Shown here piece by piece: positions 46,301 to 57,622 of a DNA stretch of 64,000 nucleotides (position 1 is its first letter; each line of letters begins with the position of its first letter). A program made the position numbers and the translations under genes. A model generated the notes under the pieces. The model was not told the origin of the DNA. It ran no database searches and was given only the letters and a program-made list of their open reading frames with translations. Origin of the DNA: Eutreptiella sp. 'Long Island Sound 2002' (Eukaryota; Euglenozoa; Euglenophyceae; Eutreptiales; Eutreptiaceae); contig OZ038381.1 of assembly GCA_964036045.1 (NCBI GenBank), positions 105,343,367 through 105,407,366 on the forward strand, in the 5' to 3' direction.

Positions 46301-46680
46301 TCACCAACCCCACAGCGCGCGCTCTTCGGAGCTGGCTTTGCGCGCTGTGGGGGCAGCATGAGGGTGCCCGGGGGGGGCGCCTCCTGCCTGGGTGTGGGGC
46401 GTTCGGGGTAGGGCGCTCTCCCAGCCCCGACCACTCGTCCCTTCGGGCGTGCGGCCAGGGCCCACTACCCACTGGCTGTGGGTGCGGGAGGTGCGGGCTT
46501 GGGGACCTGTCACCAACCCCACAGCGCGCGCTCTTGCGAGCTGGCTTTGCGCGCTGTGGGGGCGGTATGAGGGTGCCCGGGGGGGGAGCCTCTTGCCTGG
46601 GTGTAGGGCGTCCGGGGTCGGGCGCTCTCCCAGCCCCGACCTCTCGTCCTTTCAGGCGTGCGGCCGGGGCCGGCTTCCCA
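43365..46680. repeat. 210-bp tandem array, about 16 copies
   Basis: gcgcgcgctcttgcgagctgg starts at 43381, 43591, 43800, 44011, 44220, 44430, 44639 and onward to about 46526, giving a period of 207-211 bp, most often 209-210. Units share accactcgtcctttcgggcg and actacccactggctgtgggt. Because 210 is divisible by three and the DNA lacks stops, repeated 70-residue text appears in several frames on both strands. I do not treat it as a gene. Confidence 0.85.
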
Positions 46681-48960
46681 CTGGCTGTGGGTGCGGTGTG
46701 CGGGCGTCGCGGCCCGGCTGGCCTTGGTACCTTCTCCCGTGCCGCCGTTCGTTGTGTGTTGTGCGCACTTCCAGGATTCGCGGCACCCGGTGGCCGTTGT
46801 GGCTTGGGACCTGTCCTTGTGCCGTGATTGTGGCTGGCGGCGTGCCTCTCTGGCGTGCCTCGTGGCCGAGCGTTGGTGCGCCGCGCCTCTGTCCGGTCCG
46901 GTCGCTCACGGTGCTCTGGTCAGCTTTCCCGTCGCCGTGCCGCCTTCCCCCATCCCGGGGGCTGTCGCCCCCGGCTTTACTGGGTGGCTGCGCGGGGCAC
47001 GTGCAGGTCGGCCGCGAACCGGGCTCTTTGTGCCTGCCGCTGGCCCCTGCCGAGGCAAGGGCGCTGGGCGCGCTCCGCGTCGTACCCGTTCGGGGCCCTG
47101 CGATGGGGTTGTCCCTGGCGGGTCCCTCCTGCTACGGTCTCAGGCTGCGTGCGCTGCGGTGGTGTGGCGTTTGTGGACCCGGTCACTGACACGTCCGGTT
47201 TCCCGTACCGTCCGTCCTTCGACGAGGGACTCGGCCGATGCACCGGGGCTGTTTCGTGTGGACGCCAACACCTCCCCTTTTGAGTCGGAGGACGCTACGC
47301 CCGGGTCCCGCGCGTGTGTGTGTGCTTGCTCCTCTTGGCCAGGTTGGGCTGGCCGGCCTCTCGGGCGCGTTCTGTGCGCCTGACCTTTTCCTGTGGCCGT
47401 CTTGTCCTTCTTCTTTGTTCGGCCCCCACCGGGCTGCAGTTGCCCGCGCTTTGGGTGTTTTTTTTTTTCCTTTTGTGTTTCTCCTTTCTTTCCCCCTCCG
47501 CTCTCGCGCCCCAGTTGCCTCCGGCTTTCTGTGCTTCCCGGCCCCGGGTGCCCTGGGCCTTGGCGCTCCGCGGTTGCTGCCCCCCCCCCTTTGTGTTTTT
47601 GTGTCCTGCGTTTTCTGCCCCCTTGCCCCCCCCCCCCCCCCCCTTTTACTTTTTTTTCCCTCCCCGTTTTTGCTCGTGCAGCCCCCCCCCCGTTTTGCTG
47701 TGTTTTGGTTTTTTTTTCCTTCCTTTCCGTCGGTGTGTTTCCCCTCCTGACCCCTCCCCACGGTCCTTCATGTTGCTGCTTTTGTGCCCTGGGCTTTGGC
47801 GCTGTTTTGTGCCCCCCCCTCCCTTTCCCCCCCCCTTTTTTTCCTTGTGTTCCCCCTTTCTTTGTGCCCCCTCTCCGCGCCTCTCGTGTCTCGGCTTTTC
47901 CGCTGTTCCCGGAACTGGGTGCCCTGGGCCTTGGCGCTCTGTCTCCGCCCTCCCCTCCCGCCGTCTCTCTCTCTCCGTTTTTTGCTTTCTTTCTTCCTTT
48001 TTGTTTTTCGTTTTTTTTTGTTTCTCGTCTTTTTTTCCCCCCTCCCGCTTTTCCCTGGTTCCGGGCGCTCTCGGTGTCCTTGGCCTCTGGTCCGCCTGGC
48101 CGGGTTCCTCCTTACTTCTCCGTGTGCGGCCGTGCGTGTGGTGCGTGCGCTGCGTGCCGGGGCTGCCGTCTGCGTGGTGTCTTGCTGGTGCTGCCCTGTT
48201 GCTTCGTTCGTGCTGGCTGGTGCTGTGTGTTGTTGCCTGTGGTTGCGGGGTGTTCGCTGCTGTGTCTGGTTGTCCGGTGTTGTTTTCCGCTGGCGTGCTT
48301 TGGCGCGGGTGGTCCTGCCTGACCGCGTGGGTCGCCGCCCTGCTGTGTGCTTTGATTTGTTGTGGCTCCCCTGTGCCGTGTCCTGTGTTCTGTGGCTCTG
48401 TGTTGCCGTGTGGCCGCGTGCTGTGGTGCCCTGCTGTCCGTTTTGCTTTGCTCTGTGGTCGATGTGGCGCTGTGCTTCTCCTTGGCGCCGTCTGTGGTGC
48501 GTTGTGCTTTTGCTTGGGTGGTGTTCTGTGCCCCCGTCGTGTGCCCCCGTTGGTTCGTTGCTGGGTCTGGTCGCCCGCTTGCCATGTTGTTTCGTTCGCG
48601 CTGGCTGGTGCTGTGTGTTGTTGCCTGTGGTTGCCGGCTGTTTTTCTCGCCGGGTCTGGTTGCCTGCTGTTGTCATCCTCTGGCGTGTGTTACCTCGGCT
48701 GCTCCTGCCTGGCCGCGTAGCTTGCTGCCCTGCTGTGTTCTGTGGTTCGTTGTGGTGCCGGTTTGGCCTGCGCTGTCGTTTGGTCCCTCGTGCTGTGGTG
48801 TGTCGCTGTGTGTGGTGGTGCCTCCCTTGGTGTGCTGTGGTGTGGTCGTGCTGCTCTGGTGTGTCGTGTTGTCTTGCAGTGCCGTGCCGTGGTCTGTGGT
48901 GCTGTGTCGCCCTGTGGTGCCGTGCTGCTGGGGTGTGCTGTGTGTTTTGCTTTGTTGCGG
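46681..48960 (-). other. A-depleted, pyrimidine-rich stretch of element B
   Basis: Long C- and T-runs on the plus strand (for example 47620-47660). Three diverged copies of a segment around gggtgccctgggccttggcgct occur near 47545, 47780 and 47920. No conserved protein reading. Confidence 0.5.
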
Positions 48961-48989
48961 GCGTTCGTTTTTCCTTTCAAAACCATTTT

Positions 48990-49590
48990 TTTGTTTTTGA
49001 AAATAAAGGTAAAGGATGCGTACGGGCGGCGGGGGGAACGGGAAGCTCGGTGGTGTTCGGGGGGGGAGGAAGCCATGGACATGGGACGGTGATGGCGGGC
49101 GTGGCGGCGCCCGGGGAAGTTGAGCGGCAGTGGCGGGGGCTTGGGCCGGGGGGTGCGTACGGGCGTTGGGGGGAACGGGAAGCGCGATGGTGTTCCTTGG
49201 GGGAGGAAGACGTGGACATGGGACGGCGGTGGCAGGCGTGGCGGCACCCAGGGGAGCGGGAGCGGCGGTGGCGGGGGCTGGGGATGCAGGATGCGTACGG
49301 GCGGTGCGGAGAAGGGGAAGCTTGGTTGTGTTCCCTGGGGGGACAGGGACGTGGACAGGGGACGGCGGTGGCAGGCGTGGCGGCGCCCGGGGGAGCGGGA
49401 GCGGGGGTCGCAGGGGCTGGGAGTGGAGGATGCATACGGGCGGCGCGGGGAACGCTACGCACGCTGCTTCTCGTGGGGCAAGGGAGACGCGGACATGGGA
49501 CGGCGGTGGCGTGGGTGGCGGCGCCTGGGGGAGCGGGAGCGGCGGGAGCGGGGCCCTGGAATGTCGTGGTGGCGCCTCGGGGAGCGGGAG
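48990..49590 (-). repeat. SR-type array, second copy in element B
   Basis: Tandem units of about 120 bp on the minus strand, containing CGCTCCCGCTCCCC (RSRSP) and catgtccacgtc. Related to the SR part of the element A protein, but separated from the conserved domain. Confidence 0.6.
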
Positions 49591-49591
49591 C

Positions 49592-50745
49592 GGCGCAAGT
49601 GAGCGGTTGAGGCGCTGTGGCGCTGTAGGGAGCGTGAGCGCCAGGGGCGGCTGCGCGGCGTGGGGGGGGAGCGGGGGCGCCGCCGTTTCCGGCACCGGGC
49701 CTCGTCGCGGGGCGAGCCGAGCCAGTCAGGAGGCTTCGCCGGGTCCTGGGGGGCCTCCCGTGGTGCTGCCTGGTACTGAGGGGGGGGGGAAGTCCCCCAC
49801 CCTCCATTGATCTGCCGCGGAGGGGTGCGGCGGCGCTGGCGGCTGGTGGTACGGGTCGAGTGACTGTCCCGGCTGGGGGTGGGGCGGGGGGCCCCTTTGG
49901 TGTCGACGTGGTGGCCGGGCGGATATGGTTCTTGGTACGGGGGGGGTGGCCCCTGGTGTTAGGCGGGGTATTGGGGTGGAGCGCCCGGGGGTTGGTGCTG
50001 CCATCCCAAGCGGTGGTGCTGCTCGTGCACGGGGGGTTGTCGCCCGGTGGGGTAGGGTGGTGTGCAGTGGTAGTGGTGGTGGTGGTGGTGGTGGTGGCGG
50101 TGGTGGTGGGGCGTTGGTGGCGGTGGCGCTGGTAGTGGTGGTGATGGTGCTGCGGGTATGGCCTCGGGATCCCTTGTGGATACTCCGGTCCTCCCGCTGG
50201 GGCTTGGGGGTCGGGCATCGTTTGCAGCCCCTGGGGCCGTACGGCTTGGTGGGTAGTGGGGTCGGGTGGGGGGCCGGGCTTAACGATGACCGCGGTCGAG
50301 GGGTCCCACGTCCCCGGGTCAGTCTGGCCGGCGGCGGCGGTGGTTTGTGGGGGGTGTATGATGGGGCGCTTGGAGATGGGGATGTTGATGAGGGATTGGA
50401 CGGGGTTGTGTTGGGTGGCCGCCTCTGTGGTGGCGGCGCTCGCTGGGGGGAGGGGGGCTCGGAATGTGGTGGGTGGGGAGGTCTGGCTTGGGTTTGGGTT
50501 AGGGTTTGGGTCAGGGCGGAGTCGCTCGTGCTGCCGTCGTGCCCTTTGTTGTTTTTGGGGCCGTGTGGGGTGGTGTTGGTGTTGTTGTTGGTGTTGAAGG
50601 TGGTGGTGGTGCTGCTGCGGGTGGTGTTGTCGTTTGGGTTCCGGTTTTGGTTTGGGCTCAAGATTTGGGTTGGGGTCCGGTTCGAGGTTGAGGAGGACAT
50701 CCTCCCGGAGGTGCGAGGGCACCGGTGCCGGGTGGGGGGGGTTCA
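49592..50745 (-). pseudogene. Element B ORF1, inner duplicate
   Basis: Second copy of the Pro/His-rich protein segment, preserving EAATQHNPVQSLINI and PGTWDPS, but the reading frame changes after the His-rich tract (the HHHHH text becomes TTTTT). About 1150 bp parallel to 52427-53580. Confidence 0.45.
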
Positions 50746-51349
50746 CGGGTCGCGCGAGGCGCCGGCGCCGCCGGGCCCGTGCTACTGGCTTGTCGCCAGT
50801 GGGACCCCCTTAGGCTGGCGCGGAGGCTGCCTAGCCTAGGGGTTGGGGCGTGGCGCAGTGCGCCACAACTGCCTTGGCGGGTGCAGTGCCCCGTCCGTGT
50901 GTGCGCGGCGCTCGCGGCCGGTTCGGGGGGCTCAGGCTGGTACCTGGTGTTGTGTCTCTCCCGTTTCACCCATCCCGCCCCGCGTGTCCCGCGCTGCGTG
51001 TGGCGGGCCGTCCCGTCCGGGTGTCCCTTACCCCTGCTCGCTGGTACACCATTCCACGCGGTCTGTGCGTTCCGCGAGCTCGGTCCAGTTGCCCTTCTGG
51101 TAGTCCCAGCGTGCCCTTTGCCCGTGTGTGCACTCGCGCTCCCGCGGCGTCCGCTCCCCCCCCCCTGGGTGGTGTGGCGTGCGCACCTTGCGCGGTCCCG
51201 GCACTGGGCGCTGGTAGGGCCGTTCCACGTGGTCCGTGCCCCTCCGCGTGTCCTGCCCCGGTCCCTTGCTCCGTCTGGCGTGCTTGGGGGGGGGCGGTCC
51301 GGTCCTGGTTCCCCCCTACCTGGCTTGGGGCTGTTGTTGCGAGGGGCGT

Positions 51350-52430
51350 CTGAGGTCAGGCGCTCCCCCTCCCCCGACTGCCCGCCCACTGGGCGGGCTG
51401 TTGGGGTCCGCTACCCACGTGCCGTGGGCGCGGGTGTGTGGGTGTGGGGGCCCAACACTGTCCCCTCGGCCTGCATGCCCTGTGGGGGCTGCGTGCCGCG
51501 GGGGTGGTGTGGTGGGCAGCCGTCCCCGGGGGGGGGGTGGCCTCCCACTGTTGTAGGGGCGTCTGGTGTCAGGCGCTGTCCCTCCCCCGACCGCCCGTCC
51601 TCTGGGGCAGGCAGCCGGGGTACCGCGGCCCGTGTGTTCCGGGTGCGGTCCGTGCGGGCGTAAGGACCCAGCACCGGTTCCACAGCGTGCGCCCTTGCGG
51701 GCCGGCATTGCTCGCTGTGGGGGTGGCAGAAGGGCGTCCCCGGGGGGGTGCCTTCCACCGTTGTGAAGGGCGTCTGAGGTCAGGCGCTCCCCCTCCCCCA
51801 ACTGCCCGCCCACTGGGCGGGCTGCTGGGGTCCGCCGCCCACGTGCTGTGGGCGCAGGTGTGTGGGTGTGGGGGCCCTACACTGTCCCCTTGGCCTGCAT
51901 GCCCTGTGGGGGCTGCGTGCCGCGGGAGTGGTGGGGGGCCATCTCCGGGGGGGGTGGCCTGCCACCGTTGTGAGGGGCGTTTGGTGTCAGGCGCTGTCCC
52001 TCCCCCGGCCGCCCGTCCTCCAGGGCGGGCAGCCGGGGTTCTGTGACCCGTGTGTCCCGGGTGCGGTCTATGCGGGCGTGGGGACCCAGCACCGGCCCCA
52101 CAGCGTGCGCCCTTGCGGGCCGGCGTTGCTCGCTGTGGGGGTGGCGGAAGGGCGTCCCCGGGAGGGGTGCCTTCCACCGTTGTGAGGGGCGTCTGAGGTC
52201 AGGCGCTCCCCCTCCCCCGACTGCCCGCCCACTGTGCGGGCCGTTGGGGTCCGCCACCCACGTGCGGTGGGCGCGGGTGTGTGGGTGTGGGGGCCCAACA
52301 CTGTCCCCCTGGTCTGCATGCCCTGTGGGGGCTGCGTGCCGTGGGGGTGGTGGGGGGCCGTCACCGGGGGGGCTGGCCTGCCACCGTTGTGAGGGGCGTC
52401 TGGTGTAAGGCGCTGTCCCTCCCCCGGCGC
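51350..52430. repeat. ~420-bp tandem array
   Basis: tgaggtcaggcgctccccctcccc near 51351, 51774 and 52194 gives a 420-423-bp period. Each unit has two related halves, so it is a dimer of about 210 bp, the same length as the 43365-46680 units. Confidence 0.8.
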
Positions 52431-54036
52431 AAGTGAGCGGTTGAGGCGCGGTGGCGCTGTAGGGAGCGTGAGCGCCAGGGGCGGCTGCGCGGCGTGGGGG
52501 GGGAGCGGGGGCGCCGCTTTTTCCGGGACCGGGGCTCGTCGCGGGGCGAGCCGGGGCCAGTCAGGAGGCGTCGCCGGGTCCTGGGGGGCCTCGCGTGGTG
52601 CCGCCTGGTACTGAGGGGGGGGGGAAGTCCCCCACCCTCCATTGATCTGCCGCGGAGGGCCGCGGCGGCGCTGGCGGCTGGTGGTACGGGTCGAGTGACT
52701 GTCCCGGCTCGGGGTGGGCCCGGGGGGCCCCTTCGGCGTCGACGTGGTGGCCCGGCGGATACGGTTCTTGGTACGGGGGGGCCGGCCCCTGGTGGTAGGC
52801 GGTGTATTGGGGTGGAGAGCCCATGGGTTGGTGCTGTCATCCCATGCGCTGGTGCTGCTCGTGCACGGGGGGTTGTGGCCCGGTGGGGTAGGGTGGTGGG
52901 CAGTGGTAGTGGTGGTGGTGGTGGTGGTGGTGGTGGTGGTGGTGGGGGCGTTGGTGGCGGTGGCGCTGGTAGTGGTGGTGATGGTGCTGCGGGTATGGCC
53001 CTAGGATCCCTTGTGGATACTCCGGTCCTCCCGGTGGGGCTTGGGGGTCCGGCATCGTTTGCAGCCCCTGGGGCCGTACGGCTTGGTGGGTAGTTGGGGT
53101 GGGTGGGGGGCCGGGCTTAACGGTGACCGCGGCCGAGGGGTCCCACGTCCCCGGGTCAGTCTGGCCGGCGGCGGCGGTGGTTTGTTGGGGGTGTATGATG
53201 GGGCGCTTGGAGATAAGGATGTTGACGAGGGTTTGGACGGGGTCGTGTTGGGTTGCCGCCTCTGTGGTGGCGGCGCTCGCTGGGGGGAGGGGGGCTCGGA
53301 ATGTGGTGGGTGGGGGGGTCTGGCTTGGGTTTGGGTTAGGGTTTGGGTCAGGGCGGGGTTGCTCCTGCTGCCGTCGTGCCCTTTGTTGTTTTTGGGGCTG
53401 TGTGGGGTGGTGTTGGTGTTGTTGTTGGTGTTGATGGTGGTGGTGGTGCTGCTGCGGGTGGTGTTGTCGTTTGGGTTCCGGTTTTGGTTTGGGCTCAGGT
53501 TTTGGGTTGGGGTCCGGTTCGAGGTTGAGGAGGACATCCTCCTGGAGGTGCGAGGGCACCGGTGCCGGGTGGGGGGGTTTCACGGTGTGCTGACGGGGTG
53601 CCTGGGTTGCCTGTGTGGGGGTCGGGGGGCCTCCGGCAGCCTGGCGTGCGACTGCAGCTTTGGCTTTGGCTGTGGCCTTGCGGATGAGGTCGGTTGGGAG
53701 GGGGGGGTCGGAGGAGGAGGTGGAGGACGTCGATGAGGATGAGGAGGAGGAGGAAGTGGTGGTTTTGGGGGATGCGGGTTGCGCTGTCATGCGGGCGGGT
53801 GCGGGTTTGTGGGCCGCGGCGGCCTCTGCTGCGGCGACGGCGGGAGGATGGAGGGCATGTCCTTGGGCCGCAGATTGGGGGCGGGTAGCTGGGGGGGCCA
53901 GCCGTGACATGGCGGCCCGGCGGACCATCTGGTCGTCAGCGGTGGGGGAGGGAGGCGCGGGGCTGCGGTCTCCGCGTTCTCGGCTTGGCTGGGTTGGGGT
54001 CCTGCAATGCGTGAGGGTGTGTGGGTTGGTGTCCAC
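52427..54036 (-). CDS. Element B ORF1, Pro/His-rich
   Basis: The best-preserved copy of the family protein (minus strand, ATG at 54036). In order: Pro-rich start, ATRPQSAAQGHALHPP, RMTAQPASP with a long Ser run, the basic helix ATAKAKAAVARQ, an acidic/Leu-rich EDVLLNLEPDPNPKPEP, Gln/His runs, the conserved EAATQHDPVQTLVNILISKR block, PGTWDPS, VKPG, and a His run. The frame is continuous to 52837, then shifts relative to A. The protein is low-complexity and of unknown function. Element A shows the same order, split by the LINE. 5' truncation of B removes the equivalent of A's first ~150 residues. Confidence 0.5.
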
Positions 54037-54120
54037 AGGGGGAAACAGTACGCGTGGGCTGCCTTCGAGGGCCGGAGGGGGTCGGCCCTGGGTTCTGGTG
54101 CGTGCGGGGGGGGTGTGCGG

Positions 54121-54649
54121 GTCACTGCGCGGAGTAAGAAAAAGTCACTGCCGTGTCTTTCTTGGAGGGCTTGATCCAGGCCAAGCCCCCCTTGAAACCC
54201 TTCTGTTGATGCTAAGACAAACCTAAGTGTTTTTAATCTCTCTTTTGTTGCCTAAAGTACACTTTCTCAAAGTAACTAGGGTTGTGACCCTAGCCCCCCA
54301 TGAAGTTCACCCCTACCACTCAACTGAGCGGAGGTACCTTCCTTCATGGAGGATATACCGAAAGAAAATAGGCATTTCATGCTTGAGGCCTTGGTGGTTA
54401 AGCCTAGTGGTCTCCAACCCCAAGACCCCTATACTCAATTGTTTCTACCACTTATTGTGGTCCTACTTTGTAACTGTTTCTGAATTCAGTTGCTTGGCCA
54501 AGTCATTTTCTGTGTGGTCCTGATATCTATGCCCCACATTCCTAACCAGCACCATTTCACCCAAAAGAGTGCACATGAAGTGCCTAATGCTATCTCTGAG
54601 GCAAGAGTCAGACGATTTTTCATATAAAATCTTTTGTATTGTCCATTTG
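54121..54649. other. AT-richer unique DNA between elements B and C
   Basis: Normal composition. The minus strand is open at 54486-54842 with ordinary protein text (NGQYKRFYMKNRLTLASE) that then runs by chance into the T-poor block. It could be a fragment of a retroelement polyprotein or host gene; I recognise nothing. Confidence 0.35.
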
Positions 54650-54700
54650 TGATTGAATCTTTGTGCATAAACCTGCTTTGTCTATCTGCAGCCCTTCTGT
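54650..54700. repeat. Left 51-bp direct repeat flanking element C
   Basis: tgattgaatctttgtgcata through cagcccttctgt, repeated at 58697-58747 with two mismatches. Confidence 0.75.
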
Positions 54701-56319
54701 TGGGGACGCCGCTTATCCAGGATTCTGTGATCGCATTGCACTGCTTCTTGTGGGCTTGTATTGCTACCTGTGGGTGTGAATTGAGGTCTTGAGGCTTCTT
54801 CCTGAACCATAGAGGGTATTTCAGCCAAAGGCATTTATTTTTCAAAAAAAAAAACAGCACAACACGACAGCACAGCGCCACAGCACACGACACAGGGAAG
54901 CAGGGCACCACAGCCAGCACAACAAGGCACCGCAGCGCACAGAGCGGAGAAGACGGGGAACGCACAGCGCGAGGATAAGAGCACCACAGCACGCAGACAC
55001 CACCACCGGGCCAAAAACAGCACGGCCAACCAACAGCACAACACAGCACAGCACGACAGCCCGCAGGAGGGCAAAGCAAGCCCCAACAGCACCGCAACGC
55101 GACAGCAGAGCATAACAGCACAGCACCACGCGACAGCACAGCACCACAGAACACGACACAGGAAAGCAGGGCACCACAGCGAACCACACCAACCACAGGG
55201 AAGCAGACCACGCCGCCAAACAGGGACACCGACACCGAAACACGCCACCAGCAGACAACCACGGGCCACCAGACCCGGCACCGCACCACGGCACACCACA
55301 GGAAACAGCACAACACACAGCAGCGCACCACAGCACCAGGCGCCAGCAACAGCACGCACCACACGAACAGCACAACGCGAGCGCACCAGCACAGCGAAGC
55401 ACAGCACCGCACAGAACGGAGAGCACAGGGAACGCACAGCACAGCACCCCGAGACACACACAGCACAAGGCAGAGCGGCGAACAACAGCACGCACCACCG
55501 CGCCACGACAAAACACACACAGCACAGAGCACACAGCGCGGGGGAACACCGCAAAACACAGCGCCGCAGAGCACAGGGCGACGGGCAGCGCCAGAGGGCA
55601 CGGCGCAACAAGCAACGGCACCAAACGAGCGCAACACAGCACACGACAGCACAACACCGGGCGACACAACGCGCAGCAGCGTGGCGCAGCACCGCACCCA
55701 GGGACGCACAGCACAACACGGCAAACAGCACCGAGCGGCAAGAACGAAAACCGCGAGACACAAAGGGGGGGGAGGGGGCAGCAACCACGCAGGAGCAGCC
55801 AACAGCCAGGCGGAAAGCATGAAAGAGGGACAAGCGCACGGAGAGCCAAGAAGCGGAAGGCCAACAAAACAAACAACGCAAGCGCGGAGGCCCAGGGCAC
55901 CCGGGGCCGGAAACCAGAGAAAGCCGGAGACAACGGGGGCGCACGGAGGAAGAAGAAGAAGGAGAAGACAAAAAAAAAAAAAAAACACCCAGGCCACAAG
56001 CAGGAGCGACAAAAGCCGCGACACAAAGGGGGGGGGGGGCGGGGGAGCAACCACCAAAGAGCAGCCAACGGCCAAGCGGGAGACACAAACGAGGCGCGAG
56101 CCAGGCAGCGGGAGGCCGAGAAAAACAACCAACGAGGAACGGCAACAGCAGCGAAAGAGAGAGGGGCAACCCCAGCCCGGAGGGGGCCCAGCAAAGCAGA
56201 AAGACAAAGCGGTCAAAGGAAAAGGTGAGGCGCACCAGACCGCGCCCGGGAGGCCGGCCCGCCCGACCCGGCCAAGCAAAGCACGCACACCACCGCCGCC
56301 GGCGGACCCCAGCCAGGAA

Positions 56320-57540
56320 TGGCGGGGACCGCCCACCACCAGCGGCAGCAAAACCGAGCCAGGAGTGGCGGGGAGTAGCACACAGGAACCTCCGCCAGGA
56401 GTGGCGAGGGACCCCAACAACACACCACACACCACACACCACACACCACACACAACCGCCGCCAACGGACCCCAGCCAGGAGTGGCGGGGACCGCCCACC
56501 ACCACCGGCAGCGAAACCCAGCCAGGAGTGGCGGGGAGTAGCACACAGGGACCTCCGCCAGGAGTGGCGAGGGACCAACCACACCACACACCAACCACAT
56601 CCCCATCAACACACCACCGCCACACACCACACACCGACGCCGCCAGCGGACCCCAGCCAGGAGTGGCGGGGACCGCCCACCACCAGCGGCAGCGAAACCC
56701 AGCCAGGAGTGGCGGGGAGTAGCACACAGGAACCTCCGCCAGGAGTGGCGAGGGACCAACCACACCACACACCAGCCACAACCCCACCAACACACCACCG
56801 CCAAACACCACACACCGCACACCACCGCCGCAAGCGGACCCCAGCCAGGAGTGGCGGGGACCGCCCACCACCACCGGCAGCGAAACCCAGCCAGGAGTGG
56901 CGGGGAGTAGCACACAGGAACCTCCGCCAGGAGTGGCGAGGGACCAACCACACCACACACCAGCCACAACCCCACGAACACACCACCGCCACACACCACA
57001 CACCACACACCACACACCACACACCACCGCCGCAAGCGGACCCCAGCCAGGAGTGGCGGGGACCGCCCAACACCACCGGCAGCGAAACCCAGCCAGGAGT
57101 GGCGGGGAGTAGCACACAGGAACCTCCGCCAGGAGTGGCGAGGGACCAACCACACCACACACCAGCCACAACCCCACCAACACACCACCGCCACACACCA
57201 CACACCACACAGCAACGCCGCCAACGGACCCCAGCCAGGAGTGGCGGGGACCGCCCACCACCAGCGGCAGCGAAACCCAGCCAGGAGTGGCGGGGAGTAG
57301 CACACAGGAACCTCCGCCAGAACTGGCGAGAGACCAACCACACCACACACCAGCCACAACCCCACCAACACACCACCGCCACACACCACACACCACCGCC
57401 GCCGGCAGACCCCAGCCAGGAGTGGCGGGGACCGCCCACCACCAGCGGCAGCGAAACCCAGCCAGAAGTGGCGGGGAGTAGCACACAGGAACCTCCGCCA
57501 GGAGTGGCGAGGGACCAACCACACCACACACCAGACACAG
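56320..57540. repeat. Minisatellite of element C, 164-202-bp units
   Basis: gga-acctccgccaggagtggcg at 56384, 56548, 56729, 56917, 57119, 57307 and 57488. Each unit contains three copies of the core CCAGCCAGGAGTGGCGGGG or a variant, the reverse complement of the element B core. A caccacacaccacaca spacer varies in length between units. Confidence 0.9.
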
Positions 57541-57586
57541 AGCAAGCGCCAGCCGAGGGAAGGCAGAGGGAGGAACAGCCAGGCTG

Positions 57587-57622
57587 CCCCCCCCCCCCCC
57601 CAAAAAAAGGGGGGGGGCGGGG
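57587..57622 (+). repeat. C-A-G homopolymer foldback, element C copy
   Basis: C15-A7-G7-C-G6, the longest of the three copies. Confidence 0.75.

Larger units (their letters stand above)
37127..54120 (-). mobile_element. Element B: expanded relative of A, reverse orientation
   Basis: Reads right to left. It contains the Pro/His ORF (54036-52430, duplicated at 50745-49592), SR arrays (49590-48990), a pyrimidine-rich stretch (48960-46681), a 210-bp array (46680-43365), the SR/conserved-domain ORF (42378-41167), the CA-rich block (41150-40700), the foldback (40317-40291), the minisatellite (39740-37730), and the 3' module and tail (37602-37127). The plus strand is nearly free of A, so the sense strand is T-depleted as in A. 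It is 5'-truncated relative to A by several hundred bases. I find no matching direct repeats at its two ends; its flanks are different unique sequences (G5 on the left, AT-rich DNA on the right), so later rearrangement is possible. Confidence 0.6.

Noticed and set aside
43365-46680. CRISPR-like regular spacing
   Set aside because: Units of about 210 bp are similar along their whole length, with no short repeat/unique spacer structure, in a eukaryotic context.
36796-49610. Long frames (400-740 codons) on both strands across element B
   Set aside because: A-depleted DNA and array periods near multiples of three keep frames open. Only the SR/conserved-domain and Pro/His frames show protein-level conservation with element A.
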